A stretch of 64,000 nt of DNA, from positions 671,001-735,000 of the forward strand of contig NC_020059.1 in the NCBI RefSeq assembly GCF_000330885.1. The letters run 5' to 3'. The stretch is from Rhizobium tropici CIAT 899 (GTDB taxonomy: Bacteria; Pseudomonadota; Alphaproteobacteria; Rhizobiales; Rhizobiaceae). Position 1 is the stretch's first letter, and each line of letters starts with the position of its first letter. Position numbers and translations under genes: made by a program. Under the pieces are notes generated by a model. That model was not told where the DNA came from. It did no database searches and saw only the letters and a list, made by a program, of their open reading frames with translations. Shown piece after piece: positions 24,540-32,170 of the stretch.

Positions 24540-24988
24540 AAAGTACGCTTCGCATATCGCTCAAAGCCGGGGAAAAGATCTTTATCAACGGGGCCGTTCT
24601 GCGTGTCGATCGCAAGGTTGCCCTGGAATTCCTGAATGATGTGACGTTCCTGCTCGAAAACCACGTGCTTCAGCCCGAGGAGGCGACAACGCCTCTGCGC
24701 CAGCTCTATTTCATCGCGCAGATGATCCTTATCAATCCCGAGGGCAAGGAGCAGTCGACGACGATGTTCCGCAAATCGATCGTCATGCTGCTGTCGTGCT
24801 TCCACAACGAGGAAGTGCTGGCCGAACTCAAGCGCATCGACGGGCTTGTCTCCACCGGCCGCGCCTTTGACGCGCTGAAGGCGATCCGCAGCCTGTACGC
24901 GATCGAGGATCAGATTCTGAACAGCCAGGAAATGCCGGCGGCAACGATCGAGCACATCCGCCGGGAGATCGCTCCATGGCAGCGGTAG
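24536..24988 (+). CDS. flbT: FlbT, flagellin mRNA-level repressor
   Basis: In Caulobacter, FlbT binds flagellin mRNA leaders and limits flagellin production until the hook is built. The 150-residue protein has the typical start [21 protein letters not shown] and the family core [19 protein letters not shown] and [15 protein letters not shown]. The four flagellin leaders in this window share a hairpin element (see those entries), a plausible target; no direct evidence exists here. It overlaps flaF and flgD at both ends. Confidence 0.9.
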   Translation: MKSTLRISLKAGEKIFINGAVLRVDRKVALEFLNDVTFLLENHVLQPEEATTPLRQLYFIAQMILINPEGKEQSTTMFRKSIVMLLSCFHNEEVLAELKRIDGLVSTGRAFDALKAIRSLYAIEDQILNSQEMPAATIEHIRREIAPWQR

Positions 24989-25482
24989 ACGGCGTCGGCA
25001 GCAGCACCAGCACCAATTCTTCGAACACTGCCGGCAATGCTGCCGCCGCATCCTCAAAGGCTACTTTGAACTACAACGATTTCCTGCAGCTCCTCATCGC
25101 GCAGATGAAGAACCAGGATCCGACCAGTCCGATGGATGCCAGCCAGCAGATTTCCCAGCTGGCGAGCTTCTCCCAGGTGGAGCAGCAGATCCAGACGAAC
25201 TCGCATCTGGAAACCGTGCTGCAGAACCAGTGGATCTCGCAGGCCTCGGATTACATCGGCAAGCAGATCATGAGCGCCGACGGCAAGACTACCGGCACGA
25301 TCAAGCAGGTAAGCGTCTATACGGACGGTATCATTGCCGAAACCAATGCCGGCGACAAGATTCTGATCCAGGCCGGCGTGACGATCGCCCCGGCGGGCAC
25401 GACCATTGATACCTCGCCCACGTCGAGCGATAGTAGCAACAGTGATTCGTCATCGAATACGGATCAGACCAGCGGCACATGA
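24976..25482 (+). CDS. flgD: FlgD, hook cap/scaffold protein
   Basis: FlgD caps the growing hook and guides FlgE assembly. The 168-residue protein has [28 protein letters not shown] and [15 protein letters not shown] short C-terminal beta domain follows, with [11 protein letters not shown], then a Ser/Asp-rich tail. It is shorter than enterobacterial FlgD (about 230 residues), as in other rhizobia. It overlaps flbT by 13 bases. Because flgD is intact while flgE is not seen, hook assembly depends on a FlgE encoded elsewhere. Confidence 0.92.
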   Translation: MAAVDGVGSSTSTNSSNTAGNAAAASSKATLNYNDFLQLLIAQMKNQDPTSPMDASQQISQLASFSQVEQQIQTNSHLETVLQNQWISQASDYIGKQIMSADGKTTGTIKQVSVYTDGIIAETNAGDKILIQAGVTIAPAGTTIDTSPTSSDSSNSDSSSNTDQTSGT

Positions 25483-25511
25483 CGTGCCGCTGAACCGGGA
25501 GTGGACAGGTT

Positions 25512-25778
25512 ATGAATGAAGCCGATGCATTGGATATTTTCCAGGCGGCAATCTGGACAGTGCTTGTTGCTTCCGGTCCGGCTGTCATCGCCGCCATGGT
25601 CGTCGGTCTGGTCATCGCGCTGATTCAGGCGCTCACGCAGGTGCAGGAGGCGACCTTGACCTTCGTGCCGAAGATCGTCGCCGTCATGGTCACGATCGGC
25701 ATCTCGGCGCCATTCGTCGGTGCACAGATTTCGATCTTCACCAATCTCGTCTTCTCCCGCATTCAATCGGGTTTCTGA
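25512..25778 (+). CDS. fliQ: FliQ, export gate protein
   Basis: FliQ is a small gate component of the flagellar type III secretion system. The 88-residue protein has two membrane helices (about residues 16-40 and 51-75), with ALDIFQAAIWTVLVASGP at the start and ALIQALTQVQEATLTFVPKIVAV between them, as in the family. GGACAGG lies upstream of the start. The gene is followed by flhA and fliR, which with fliP (3.8 kb) complete the gate. Confidence 0.95.
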   Translation: MNEADALDIFQAAIWTVLVASGPAVIAAMVVGLVIALIQALTQVQEATLTFVPKIVAVMVTIGISAPFVGAQISIFTNLVFSRIQSGF

Positions 25779-25926
25779 AATAGATCCGAAGACGCCTCCG
25801 GCGTCCGGATCGCGCTTGTCGACGGCATCGGCCATGCTCGCGCAAGCTTCGGCCTTTAGAGGTCGGTTCCAATAGGGCAGGCGGTTCAGCCGTTTGCCTC
25901 CTCTCATGAAGAGACGGAACCGGTCG

Positions 25927-28014
25927 ATGGCACAACCACCCGCAATAGCACTCCCCAAAGCCAATCCCAGCGTCCGCGATATCGGGTTTGCCCTCGGTAT
26001 CATGGTCATCCTGTGCGTGCTGTTCCTACCGATTCCGCCATTTCTGATCGACCTTGGATTGGCTTTCTCGATCGCCTTTTCCGTGCTGATCCTCATGGTG
26101 GCGCTCTGGATCAAGAAGCCGCTGGAATTCTCGTCCTTTCCGACGATCTTGCTGATCGCCACGATGACGCGCCTTGCGCTGAACATCGCCACGACCCGCG
26201 TCATCCTTTCGCACGGTTATGAAGGACACGATGCCGCCGGCGGCGTCATCGCCGGTTTTTCCAGCCTTGTCATGTCGGGCGATTTCGTCATCGGCCTGAT
26301 CGTCTTCCTGATCCTCATCACCATCAACTTCATCGTCATCACCAAGGGTGCGACGCGTATCGCCGAAGTCGGCGCGCGCTTTACCCTGGATGCCATACCC
26401 GGCAAGCAGATGGCGATCGATGCCGACCTTTCGGCCGGCCTCATCGACGAGAAGGAAGCGCAGCGTCGCCGCCGCGAACTGGAAGAGGAAAGCTCCTTCT
26501 TCGGCGCGATGGACGGTGCATCCAAGTTCGTACGCGGTGACGCGGTTGCCGGTCTTCTGATTACCTGCATTAACGTCTTCGGCGGCATCATCATCGGCTA
26601 TTTCCGTCATGGCATGCCGATCGGCCAGGCTGCGGACGTTTTCGTGAAGCTTTCCGTCGGCGATGGTCTGGTGTCGCAGATGCCGGCCCTCATCGTCTCG
26701 CTCGCTGCCGGCCTTCTCGTTTCGCGCGGCGGTACGTCCGGCTCGACCGACCAGGCCGTCGTCAATCAGCTGAGCGGCTATCCCCGTGCGCTCGCCGTCT
26801 CGGCCGTCCTCATGGGCATCCTGGCCATCATGCCCGGCATGCCCTTCCTTCCCTTCGTTTTCCTCGGCGGTCTGATGGCCGCCGGCGCCTGGTTCATTCC
26901 GCGCCAGATCGAAGCTGAGAACAAGCTTCGCCGCGACGCTGAAGAGCAGAAGGTGATGCAGACGAAGGAAATGGAAAAGGATTCGGTCAAATCGGTGCTG
27001 AAGACCGCAGAGATCGAGCTGGCGCTCGGCAAGATCGTCTCCACCCGCCTGCTCGGCGCCCATCAGGAACTGGCTTTCCGCGTCGGCAAGATGCGTAAGA
27101 AGTTCGCGACGCAATACGGCTTCGTCGTGCCGGAGATCAAGGTGATCGACGACATGGCGATCGCCGACAAGTCTTATCAGATCCGCATCCATGGCACGAC
27201 GATCGCCTCCAACATGCTGCGCGTCGGCGAAGTGCTCGTCGTCACCGGCTCCGGCCGCAAGCCGACCGTCCCGGGCGATGAGATCCGCGAACCCGCTTTC
27301 GGCATGCCAGCCTTCTCTGTCCTTGAAACCTTCACCGAGGATCTGAAGCGCGAGGGCTTCCAGCCGATCGACAATGTCTCCGTCGTGCTCACCCATATGA
27401 GCGAAGTCATCCGCAATAACCTGCCGGCGCTGCTGTCCTATAAGGACGTGAAGGTCCTGATCGACCGCCTCGATCCGGAATACAAGAAGCTCGCCGACGA
27501 AATCTGCTCGTCGCATATGTCCTATTCCGGCCTGCAGGCGGTGTTGAAGCTGCTGCTTGCTGAGCGTGTCTCGATCCGCAACCTGCATCTCATCCTCGAA
27601 GCCGTTGCGGAACTGGCGCCGCATGTGCGCAAGACCGAGCAGATCGTCGAGCATGTGCGTGTCCGCATGGCGCAGCAGCTCTGCGGCGATCTGGCCGATA
27701 ACGGCGTGCTGCGCGTCCTGCGCCTTGGCAGCAAATGGGACCTCATCTTCCATCAGGCGCTGAAGCGCGACCAGAAGGGCGAAGTGGTCGAGTTCGATAT
27801 CGATCCGCGCAGCCTGGAAGAGTTCAGCGAGCAGGCGGGCAAAGTTATCCGTGAATACATGGACCGCGGCATGCCCTTCGTTCTTGTCACGTCGCCGGAA
27901 ACGCGCTCCTATGTGCGTATGATCATCGAACGCCTGTTCGCGACGCTTCCGGTCCTGTCGCATGTGGAATTGGCCAAGGGGATCGAGATCAAGATTCTAG
28001 GTTCGATTTCATGA
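25927..28014 (+). CDS. flhA: FlhA, flagellar export gate platform protein
   Basis: FlhA is the large export gate protein that forms a nonameric ring and binds substrates and chaperones. The 695-residue protein has about eight membrane segments in the first 330 residues, with the conserved cytoplasmic loop [19 protein letters not shown] (FHIPEP family signature region). The soluble C-terminal domain follows. A longer frame from 25894 adds 11 residues, but the ATG at 25927 gives the normal rhizobial length. The stop overlaps fliR. A 150-base gap from fliQ to flhA suggests some independent control. Confidence 0.97.
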   Translation: MAQPPAIALPKANPSVRDIGFALGIMVILCVLFLPIPPFLIDLGLAFSIAFSVLILMVALWIKKPLEFSSFPTILLIATMTRLALNIATTRVILSHGYEGHDAAGGVIAGFSSLVMSGDFVIGLIVFLILITINFIVITKGATRIAEVGARFTLDAIPGKQMAIDADLSAGLIDEKEAQRRRRELEEESSFFGAMDGASKFVRGDAVAGLLITCINVFGGIIIGYFRHGMPIGQAADVFVKLSVGDGLVSQMPALIVSLAAGLLVSRGGTSGSTDQAVVNQLSGYPRALAVSAVLMGILAIMPGMPFLPFVFLGGLMAAGAWFIPRQIEAENKLRRDAEEQKVMQTKEMEKDSVKSVLKTAEIELALGKIVSTRLLGAHQELAFRVGKMRKKFATQYGFVVPEIKVIDDMAIADKSYQIRIHGTTIASNMLRVGEVLVVTGSGRKPTVPGDEIREPAFGMPAFSVLETFTEDLKREGFQPIDNVSVVLTHMSEVIRNNLPALLSYKDVKVLIDRLDPEYKKLADEICSSHMSYSGLQAVLKLLLAERVSIRNLHLILEAVAELAPHVRKTEQIVEHVRVRMAQQLCGDLADNGVLRVLRLGSKWDLIFHQALKRDQKGEVVEFDIDPRSLEEFSEQAGKVIREYMDRGMPFVLVTSPETRSYVRMIIERLFATLPVLSHVELAKGIEIKILGSIS

Positions 28015-28763
28015 TATCAGATCCCCAGGGGACCATTCTGGCGCTGTTCGTCGCCTTCTGTCGCATCGGCGGCTGCATGATGGTCCTCCCGGGATTTTCC
28101 TCTGGCCGCGTTCCCCCACAGATCAGGCTGTTGCTTTCCGCGGCCCTGACGATGGCGATCCTGCCGTTGCTCTGGAACACGATCTATCCTGAGGTGTCGA
28201 AGGGCGATGCGACCTATATCGGCCTCATCTTCACCGAAACCGTCATCGGATTGATGTATGGGATGATGGCTCGCATCTACACGCTGGGCCTGCAGTTTAC
28301 CGGCACGGTCATATCGATGCTGATCGGCTTCAATGCGCCCGGCGGTGCCGACCTCGTCGAGGAATCGAGTGAGACATCGCTCACCAGCCTCATTAGTTTT
28401 TGCGGGCTGATGATCCTCTTCATTCTGGACTTTCACCATTATGTTTTGCAGGCGTTGGTCGATTCCTATTCGGTCATTCCCTTCGGCGGACATATCGAGC
28501 CGCGCGCGGCACTGATCTCCATCACCGACACGCTGGCGACGACCTTCTTCATCATGCTGCGGCTGGCAAGCCCTTTCCTGCTTTACGGCCTGATGTTTCA
28601 GATTTCGATCGGTTTCATCAACAAGCTGGCGCCGCAGATCCCGATCTATTTCATTTCCACGCCCTATCTGCTGATGGGAGGGCTGTTCATGCTCTATGTC
28701 AGTATTGCGGCGTTGGTCAGTCAGTTTTCCAATGCGTTCCTGACTGTCTTCAACGGGCATTAG
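28011..28763 (+). CDS. fliR: FliR, export gate protein
   Basis: FliR is the third membrane gate subunit. The 250-residue protein has about six membrane segments, an N-terminal region with [23 protein letters not shown] and a core with [22 protein letters not shown]. It overlaps flhA by four bases, consistent with co-translation. It ends the export-gate block; four small genes follow. Confidence 0.95.
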   Translation: MISDPQGTILALFVAFCRIGGCMMVLPGFSSGRVPPQIRLLLSAALTMAILPLLWNTIYPEVSKGDATYIGLIFTETVIGLMYGMMARIYTLGLQFTGTVISMLIGFNAPGGADLVEESSETSLTSLISFCGLMILFILDFHHYVLQALVDSYSVIPFGGHIEPRAALISITDTLATTFFIMLRLASPFLLYGLMFQISIGFINKLAPQIPIYFISTPYLLMGGLFMLYVSIAALVSQFSNAFLTVFNGH

Positions 28764-28831
28764 CCGTAATGACACAAGGCGAACACCGATTCGAGTGCAA
28801 CCGGAACAAGGCGACCGGCGGGTAGGTAGCG

Positions 28832-29251
28832 ATGGCTGAGAAAAACCGGTCCGAAAAACTGAAGCGCCTCGTCGCGGTGCAGCGCCATCTGGAACGGATG
28901 GCGGAAAGCGAGCTGGCCGATACCACCCGACAGCGGTCGGAAGTCACCGAATCGATGAAGCGGGTCATGGTCGCCATCGGCTCCGTTGATCCCGTTCACA
29001 TGGCATTCTCGATCCATTACGCCGAGCGTTATGGCCGCCTGATGATCCGGGACCAGCAGCTGGAAAGCATCCAGACGCTCATTCAGATGAAGGTCCAGCA
29101 GGAGCGCACCAAGGGCGACAGGCTGGAAGAGCACATGAAGGATGCCCGCGAGCAGGAAACGCGGGAGGCGGACGACAATGCCGTCTACGACATCATCGAT
29201 CAGCGCTTCGCCGGCGCAACGCCAGCCTCCAGCAAGGTTCAAAAACCATAA
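28832..29251 (+). CDS. FliJ-like coiled-coil flagellar protein
   Basis: The 139-residue, highly charged protein is predicted as a long coiled coil (LKRLVAVQRHLERMAESELAD, then LEEHMKDAREQETREAD) with no membrane segment. This architecture matches FliJ, the export-ATPase chaperone, in a position where rhizobial clusters have small flagellar genes of weak similarity. The start follows GGTAGGTAGCG at good distance. The FliJ call rests on size, coiled coil and place and is tentative; another chaperone is possible. Confidence 0.5.
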   Translation: MAEKNRSEKLKRLVAVQRHLERMAESELADTTRQRSEVTESMKRVMVAIGSVDPVHMAFSIHYAERYGRLMIRDQQLESIQTLIQMKVQQERTKGDRLEEHMKDAREQETREADDNAVYDIIDQRFAGATPASSKVQKP

Positions 29252-29382
29252 TCATCGCGATCATGGAACAGGATTCGCAGCGTTGGGTTGCCGATCCGTT
29301 CTGACCGTTTGATTCGACATGCCCTGACACGAGCGCTGAGCCGCTCGTTTTCAGTGCATGCGAGAGCAGAAGGAGACGTGAC

Positions 29383-29979
29383 ATGGCTATTTCGCCTCCG
29401 AGTGATTTGGTCCTTGATGTCGTCAAGGCCGCCAATCCCGCCGATGTCGAGGCCGCGCAGGCCAAGCTTGCCGCCAACCGCGCCGCTTTTGCCGCCACCA
29501 GCCTTGCCGAAAACGGCAACGGCTTCGGTGCGACGGTGGATGCGATGAACAGCGCCGCCACCCAGGCGGGCCTCGCCAATGCCAATACCCATGTGGCCGG
29601 GAGCAAGGTCCCGCAGGCCTATCGCAAGTTCGAGTCCATGGTGCTGCAGAACTTCGTGAAGAACATGTTGCCGAGCAGCGAAACGCTCTACGGCAAAGGT
29701 TCTGCCGGCGAGATCTGGAAGGGCATGATGGCCGAGCAGCTGGGCGATACGATCTCCAAGAATGGAGGTGTGGGCATCGCCGAAAAAATGTACAAGGAAC
29801 AGGTCGACAAGATGCGCAATACCGGCGCTATCCATGCGGCGACCGACGAGAACGACAAGAAAATGGCGCTCAGCGCGATTACCGATTTTCAGCGCAAGAC
29901 GCTGGCCGCTGCCAGTGCCGATAACGACGGCAACACCAGCATCACCAACCAGAATTCGTTGACGTCCCAGAAAGCATGA
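29383..29979 (+). CDS. flgJ: FlgJ-type rod-binding protein lacking the muramidase domain
   Basis: The 198-residue protein carries the FlgJ rod-binding (CheL-like) domain: VPQAYRKFESMVLQNFVKNMLP, GEIWKGMMAEQLGDTI and KNGGVGIAEKMYKEQ. The N-terminus is Ala-rich and disordered-looking. There is no peptidoglycan hydrolase domain, so the separate transglycosylase at 19.5 kb may supply wall opening. The start has GAAGGAGACG upstream. It overlaps the next gene's possible start by four bases. Confidence 0.8.
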   Translation: MAISPPSDLVLDVVKAANPADVEAAQAKLAANRAAFAATSLAENGNGFGATVDAMNSAATQAGLANANTHVAGSKVPQAYRKFESMVLQNFVKNMLPSSETLYGKGSAGEIWKGMMAEQLGDTISKNGGVGIAEKMYKEQVDKMRNTGAIHAATDENDKKMALSAITDFQRKTLAAASADNDGNTSITNQNSLTSQKA

Positions 29980-29993
29980 GCGAGGTAACAAAC

Positions 29994-30362
29994 ATGGAAA
30001 TGATGTCGCAGGACTATCGGATCAAGTCTGTCCTTGGCCGGCTGGAGATGATTATCGACAATGAGAATAACCGGATCGGCAGCGATCCGGAATTCGATCT
30101 CAAGGTATCGAACGCACACAAGAGCCGCTGCCTCTACGAATTGTCCATGCTGTTTCGCGATACCGATCCGGCCGATCTCGCCGCCGCCCACATCGAACAG
30201 CTGCATGATCTGAAGAAGAAGCTGGTTCTGAATGCCCGTCGGGTCGAGGCGCATCTCGAGGCTGTGCGTGCCGTCGCCGACATCTTGAAGAATGCCGTGC
30301 AGAATGCCGATGGGGACGGCACTTACTCCCAAGAACAATTCCGCGTCCGTGAGGCCGGATGA
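29994..30362 (+). CDS. FlgN-like flagellar chaperone (putative)
   Basis: A helical, soluble 122-residue protein with two strong amphipathic regions: IKSVLGRLEMIIDNENNRIG near the start and LVLNARRVEAHLEAVRAVADIL near the end, followed by DGTYS. FlgN chaperones FlgK and FlgL. Size, helicity and this C-terminal pattern fit FlgN, but similarity is weak. A longer frame begins at 29976; the ATG at 29994 has GAGG eight bases upstream and is preferred. It overlaps the next gene by four bases. Confidence 0.55.
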   Translation: MEMMSQDYRIKSVLGRLEMIIDNENNRIGSDPEFDLKVSNAHKSRCLYELSMLFRDTDPADLAAAHIEQLHDLKKKLVLNARRVEAHLEAVRAVADILKNAVQNADGDGTYSQEQFRVREAG

Positions 30363-30886
30363 TCAAGCTCGTTTTCACCGGCCTGTGGGTCTGCGCCGTA
30401 ACATTGGCCTCGGTCTATTTTTCGGTGCAGGTTGCGACGGCGCCCGCGATCAGCCCTGACGATGCCAAGAAGGCGCAGCAGGAGCTCGTCAAGGGCGAAT
30501 CGATCAACGTTCCCGTTATCGCCAACGGCCAGGTGACCGGCTATTTCCTGACGCGCATCTCCTTCATGATGGAGAAGGGCAAGGCGAATGCTCTGCAGAT
30601 CCCCCTGCCTGAGTTGACGACGGACGAACTCTTTTCGCTGCTGATCGGCAACAAGACGATCGACATCTCGCATGCGCAGAATTTCGACGTTGCCGGCTTC
30701 CGCGCCGATCTGAAAAAGCGGATGAACGAGCGACTTGGTGGCGACTACGTCACCGATGTGCTGATCGAGCAGCTCGACTATCTTTCCAAAGAAGAAACCC
30801 ACGGCGGGGAAACCGTGGGCAAGAGGACGGTCAAGCCCGTCAAGATCGTGCAGGATGCGGCAAAGGACAAAGTGCCGGTCGAGTGA
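30359..30886 (+). CDS. Membrane-anchored periplasmic protein at the end of the flagellar cluster
   Basis: The 175-residue protein has one N-terminal hydrophobic segment (residues 4-25, probable anchor or signal). A periplasmic body has VIANGQVTGYFLTRISFMME and LTTDELFSLLIGNKTIDISH. The C-terminus is charged and lysine-rich. Topology recalls FliL, which is encoded separately at 3.3 kb, so this may be a second FliL-like protein. It overlaps the FlgN-like gene by four bases and ends the run of flagellar genes. No function can be assigned from sequence alone. Confidence 0.7.
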   Translation: MIKLVFTGLWVCAVTLASVYFSVQVATAPAISPDDAKKAQQELVKGESINVPVIANGQVTGYFLTRISFMMEKGKANALQIPLPELTTDELFSLLIGNKTIDISHAQNFDVAGFRADLKKRMNERLGGDYVTDVLIEQLDYLSKEETHGGETVGKRTVKPVKIVQDAAKDKVPVE

Positions 30887-30966
30887 GATCTCTGGACGGC
30901 AAGGCGGTAAACGTAAGTAATTTCTTACATACTGTCGGTATGCCTAACAAACTCCTGATAGCTTCT

Positions 30967-31008
30967 GACAAATCCAACCTTCCTTCCTAACGGAAAGTTG
31001 GATTTGTC
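30967..31008. terminator. Long palindromic hairpin after the flagellar cluster
   Basis: A 17-bp inverted repeat with one mismatch begins with GACAAATCCAAC and ends with GTTGGATTTGTC, around an eight-base loop. It sits 80 bases after the last flagellar gene. No T-run follows; TTGCTATAAACT comes next. It is probably a terminator or a strong attenuator, but could also be an operator for the next gene. Confidence 0.6.
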
Positions 31009-31128
31009 TTGCTATAAACTGCTACGAGCCATGCCTCCCAGTCGCCGCACCGATGAACGGTGATGGGCATGCGCTCTATGCGTACTGGCATCATGCGCGT
31101 CAGCGATGCCGGGCAGGAGGGTGTTGGA

Positions 31129-31968
31129 TTGAACCAGGTAGCCGATTTTGCCGTCGCCGCGTCACGCCGCATGATCTTCGATCTGCCGGTATGCGATCTC
31201 GACTGGGATGACGCGCTGACCTTCGTCAACGAACTCGCTTCCCTGCCGGTCGGACAGACGTCGATCTCCTTCGTCAATGCGCACAACATGCTTATCATGC
31301 TGCGCGATGAAACTTACCGTAGTGTTCTCGAGCGCAATCTGGTGCTTCCCGACGGCGTTGGCCTCGACATCGCCTCACGCGTTGCTCATGGCGAACGTTT
31401 CCCCGCCAATCTGAACGGCACCGATTTCGTCCCCGCGCTGCTGACATTCATGGAGCGGCCAAAACGGATCGGCCTCTTGGGCGGCAAGCGCTCCGTTGTC
31501 GAAAAAGCTGCCGAGAGATTTCGCCGGCATGCTCCCTGGCACCAGTTCGTCGTCGTATCGGACGGCTTCTTCGATCCGGCCCGGAGCAGCGCAGTGACGG
31601 CGGAAATCAGCCGCCAGAAGATCGATGTGCTGATCGTCGGCATGGGCACGCCCTTGCAGGAAAAATGGGTCGCCGAGCATGTCGGCCCGCAGCACGCCCG
31701 TCTTGTCCTGACCGTTGGCGCCCTGTTCGATTTCATTTCGGAGACTGTGCCGCGGGCGCCAGGCCTTGTGCGCGCGATGCGCAGCGAGTGGCTGTTTCGT
31801 CTCGTGCTGGAGCCGGGCAGGCTCTGGCGGCGCTATATGCTGGGCATACCGCTGTTCTTCTATCAGGTTGTCAGGCATCAGTTTGGCCGCAAGGAACGCG
31901 TCCTTCGCGCGGAGCCGCATCCATTGCCGCAGCGGCACATTGCGCCGCCGGACAAATTGGCAAGTTAG
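31129..31968 (+). CDS. WecG/TagA/CpsF-family glycosyltransferase
   Basis: This family transfers a sugar to a lipid-linked intermediate in polysaccharide or teichoic acid synthesis. The product shows the expected motifs: FVNAHNM, LPDGVGLDIAS, NLNGTDFVPALLTF, RIGLLGGKRSVVE, VGMGTPLQEKWV, VGALFDFIS and the C-terminal EWLFRLVLEPGRLWRRY. A frame is open to 31060, but a TTG at 31129 has AGGAGG eight bases upstream; I take it as the start, giving 279 residues. Acting on the inner face of the membrane, it likely works in exopolysaccharide or surface glycan assembly, supported by the downstream polymerase-type gene. Confidence 0.85.
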   Translation: MNQVADFAVAASRRMIFDLPVCDLDWDDALTFVNELASLPVGQTSISFVNAHNMLIMLRDETYRSVLERNLVLPDGVGLDIASRVAHGERFPANLNGTDFVPALLTFMERPKRIGLLGGKRSVVEKAAERFRRHAPWHQFVVVSDGFFDPARSSAVTAEISRQKIDVLIVGMGTPLQEKWVAEHVGPQHARLVLTVGALFDFISETVPRAPGLVRAMRSEWLFRLVLEPGRLWRRYMLGIPLFFYQVVRHQFGRKERVLRAEPHPLPQRHIAPPDKLAS

Positions 31969-32066
31969 AGCATTTCCAGGAAAATTGCGTAGCGGTTTTC
32001 TGCCCGGAATGCGCAAGGAAACAAGAGCCTAAAGCGTTTTCGCGATTCGAAGAAAAACGGAAATGC
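31969..32066. repeat. Probable dispersed rhizobial palindromic repeat
   Basis: About 98 bases after the glycosyltransferase have terminal inverted repeats (AGCATTTCC at the left, GGAAATGCT at the right). The middle has AGCGGTTTT, CCCGGAATGCG, AAAGCGTTTTCGCGATTCG and AAAACGGAAATGC. It resembles an intergenic repeat common in Rhizobium and related genomes, of the RIME type. Only one copy is in the window, so its repetitive nature is recognised from memory, not shown here. It could fold into an extended stem and may act as a terminator. Confidence 0.55.
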
Positions 32067-32137
32067 TTTGGTATTTGCGGGCTTGGCGTTAACTCTTTCT
32101 TTGGTATGAAAGTTTAGAGTGGGTTAACCATTTGCAT

Positions 32138-32150
32138 TGGTCTTAGACCA
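32138..32150. promoter_or_regulatory. Palindrome upstream of the co-polymerase gene
   Basis: TGGTCT-T-AGACCA is a perfect 13-base palindrome 20 bases before the start codon. It sits where an operator would overlap transcription or translation initiation. No regulator is identified. Confidence 0.3.
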
Positions 32151-32170
32151 TGTGCGCGAGATAGCCCGCC

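Noticed and set aside
26026..27963. Long minus-strand open frame of 645 codons opposite flhA
   Set aside because: It is antisense to a clear FlhA with all family motifs, has a biased His/Arg/Asp composition typical of GC-rich shadow frames, and has no family motif.
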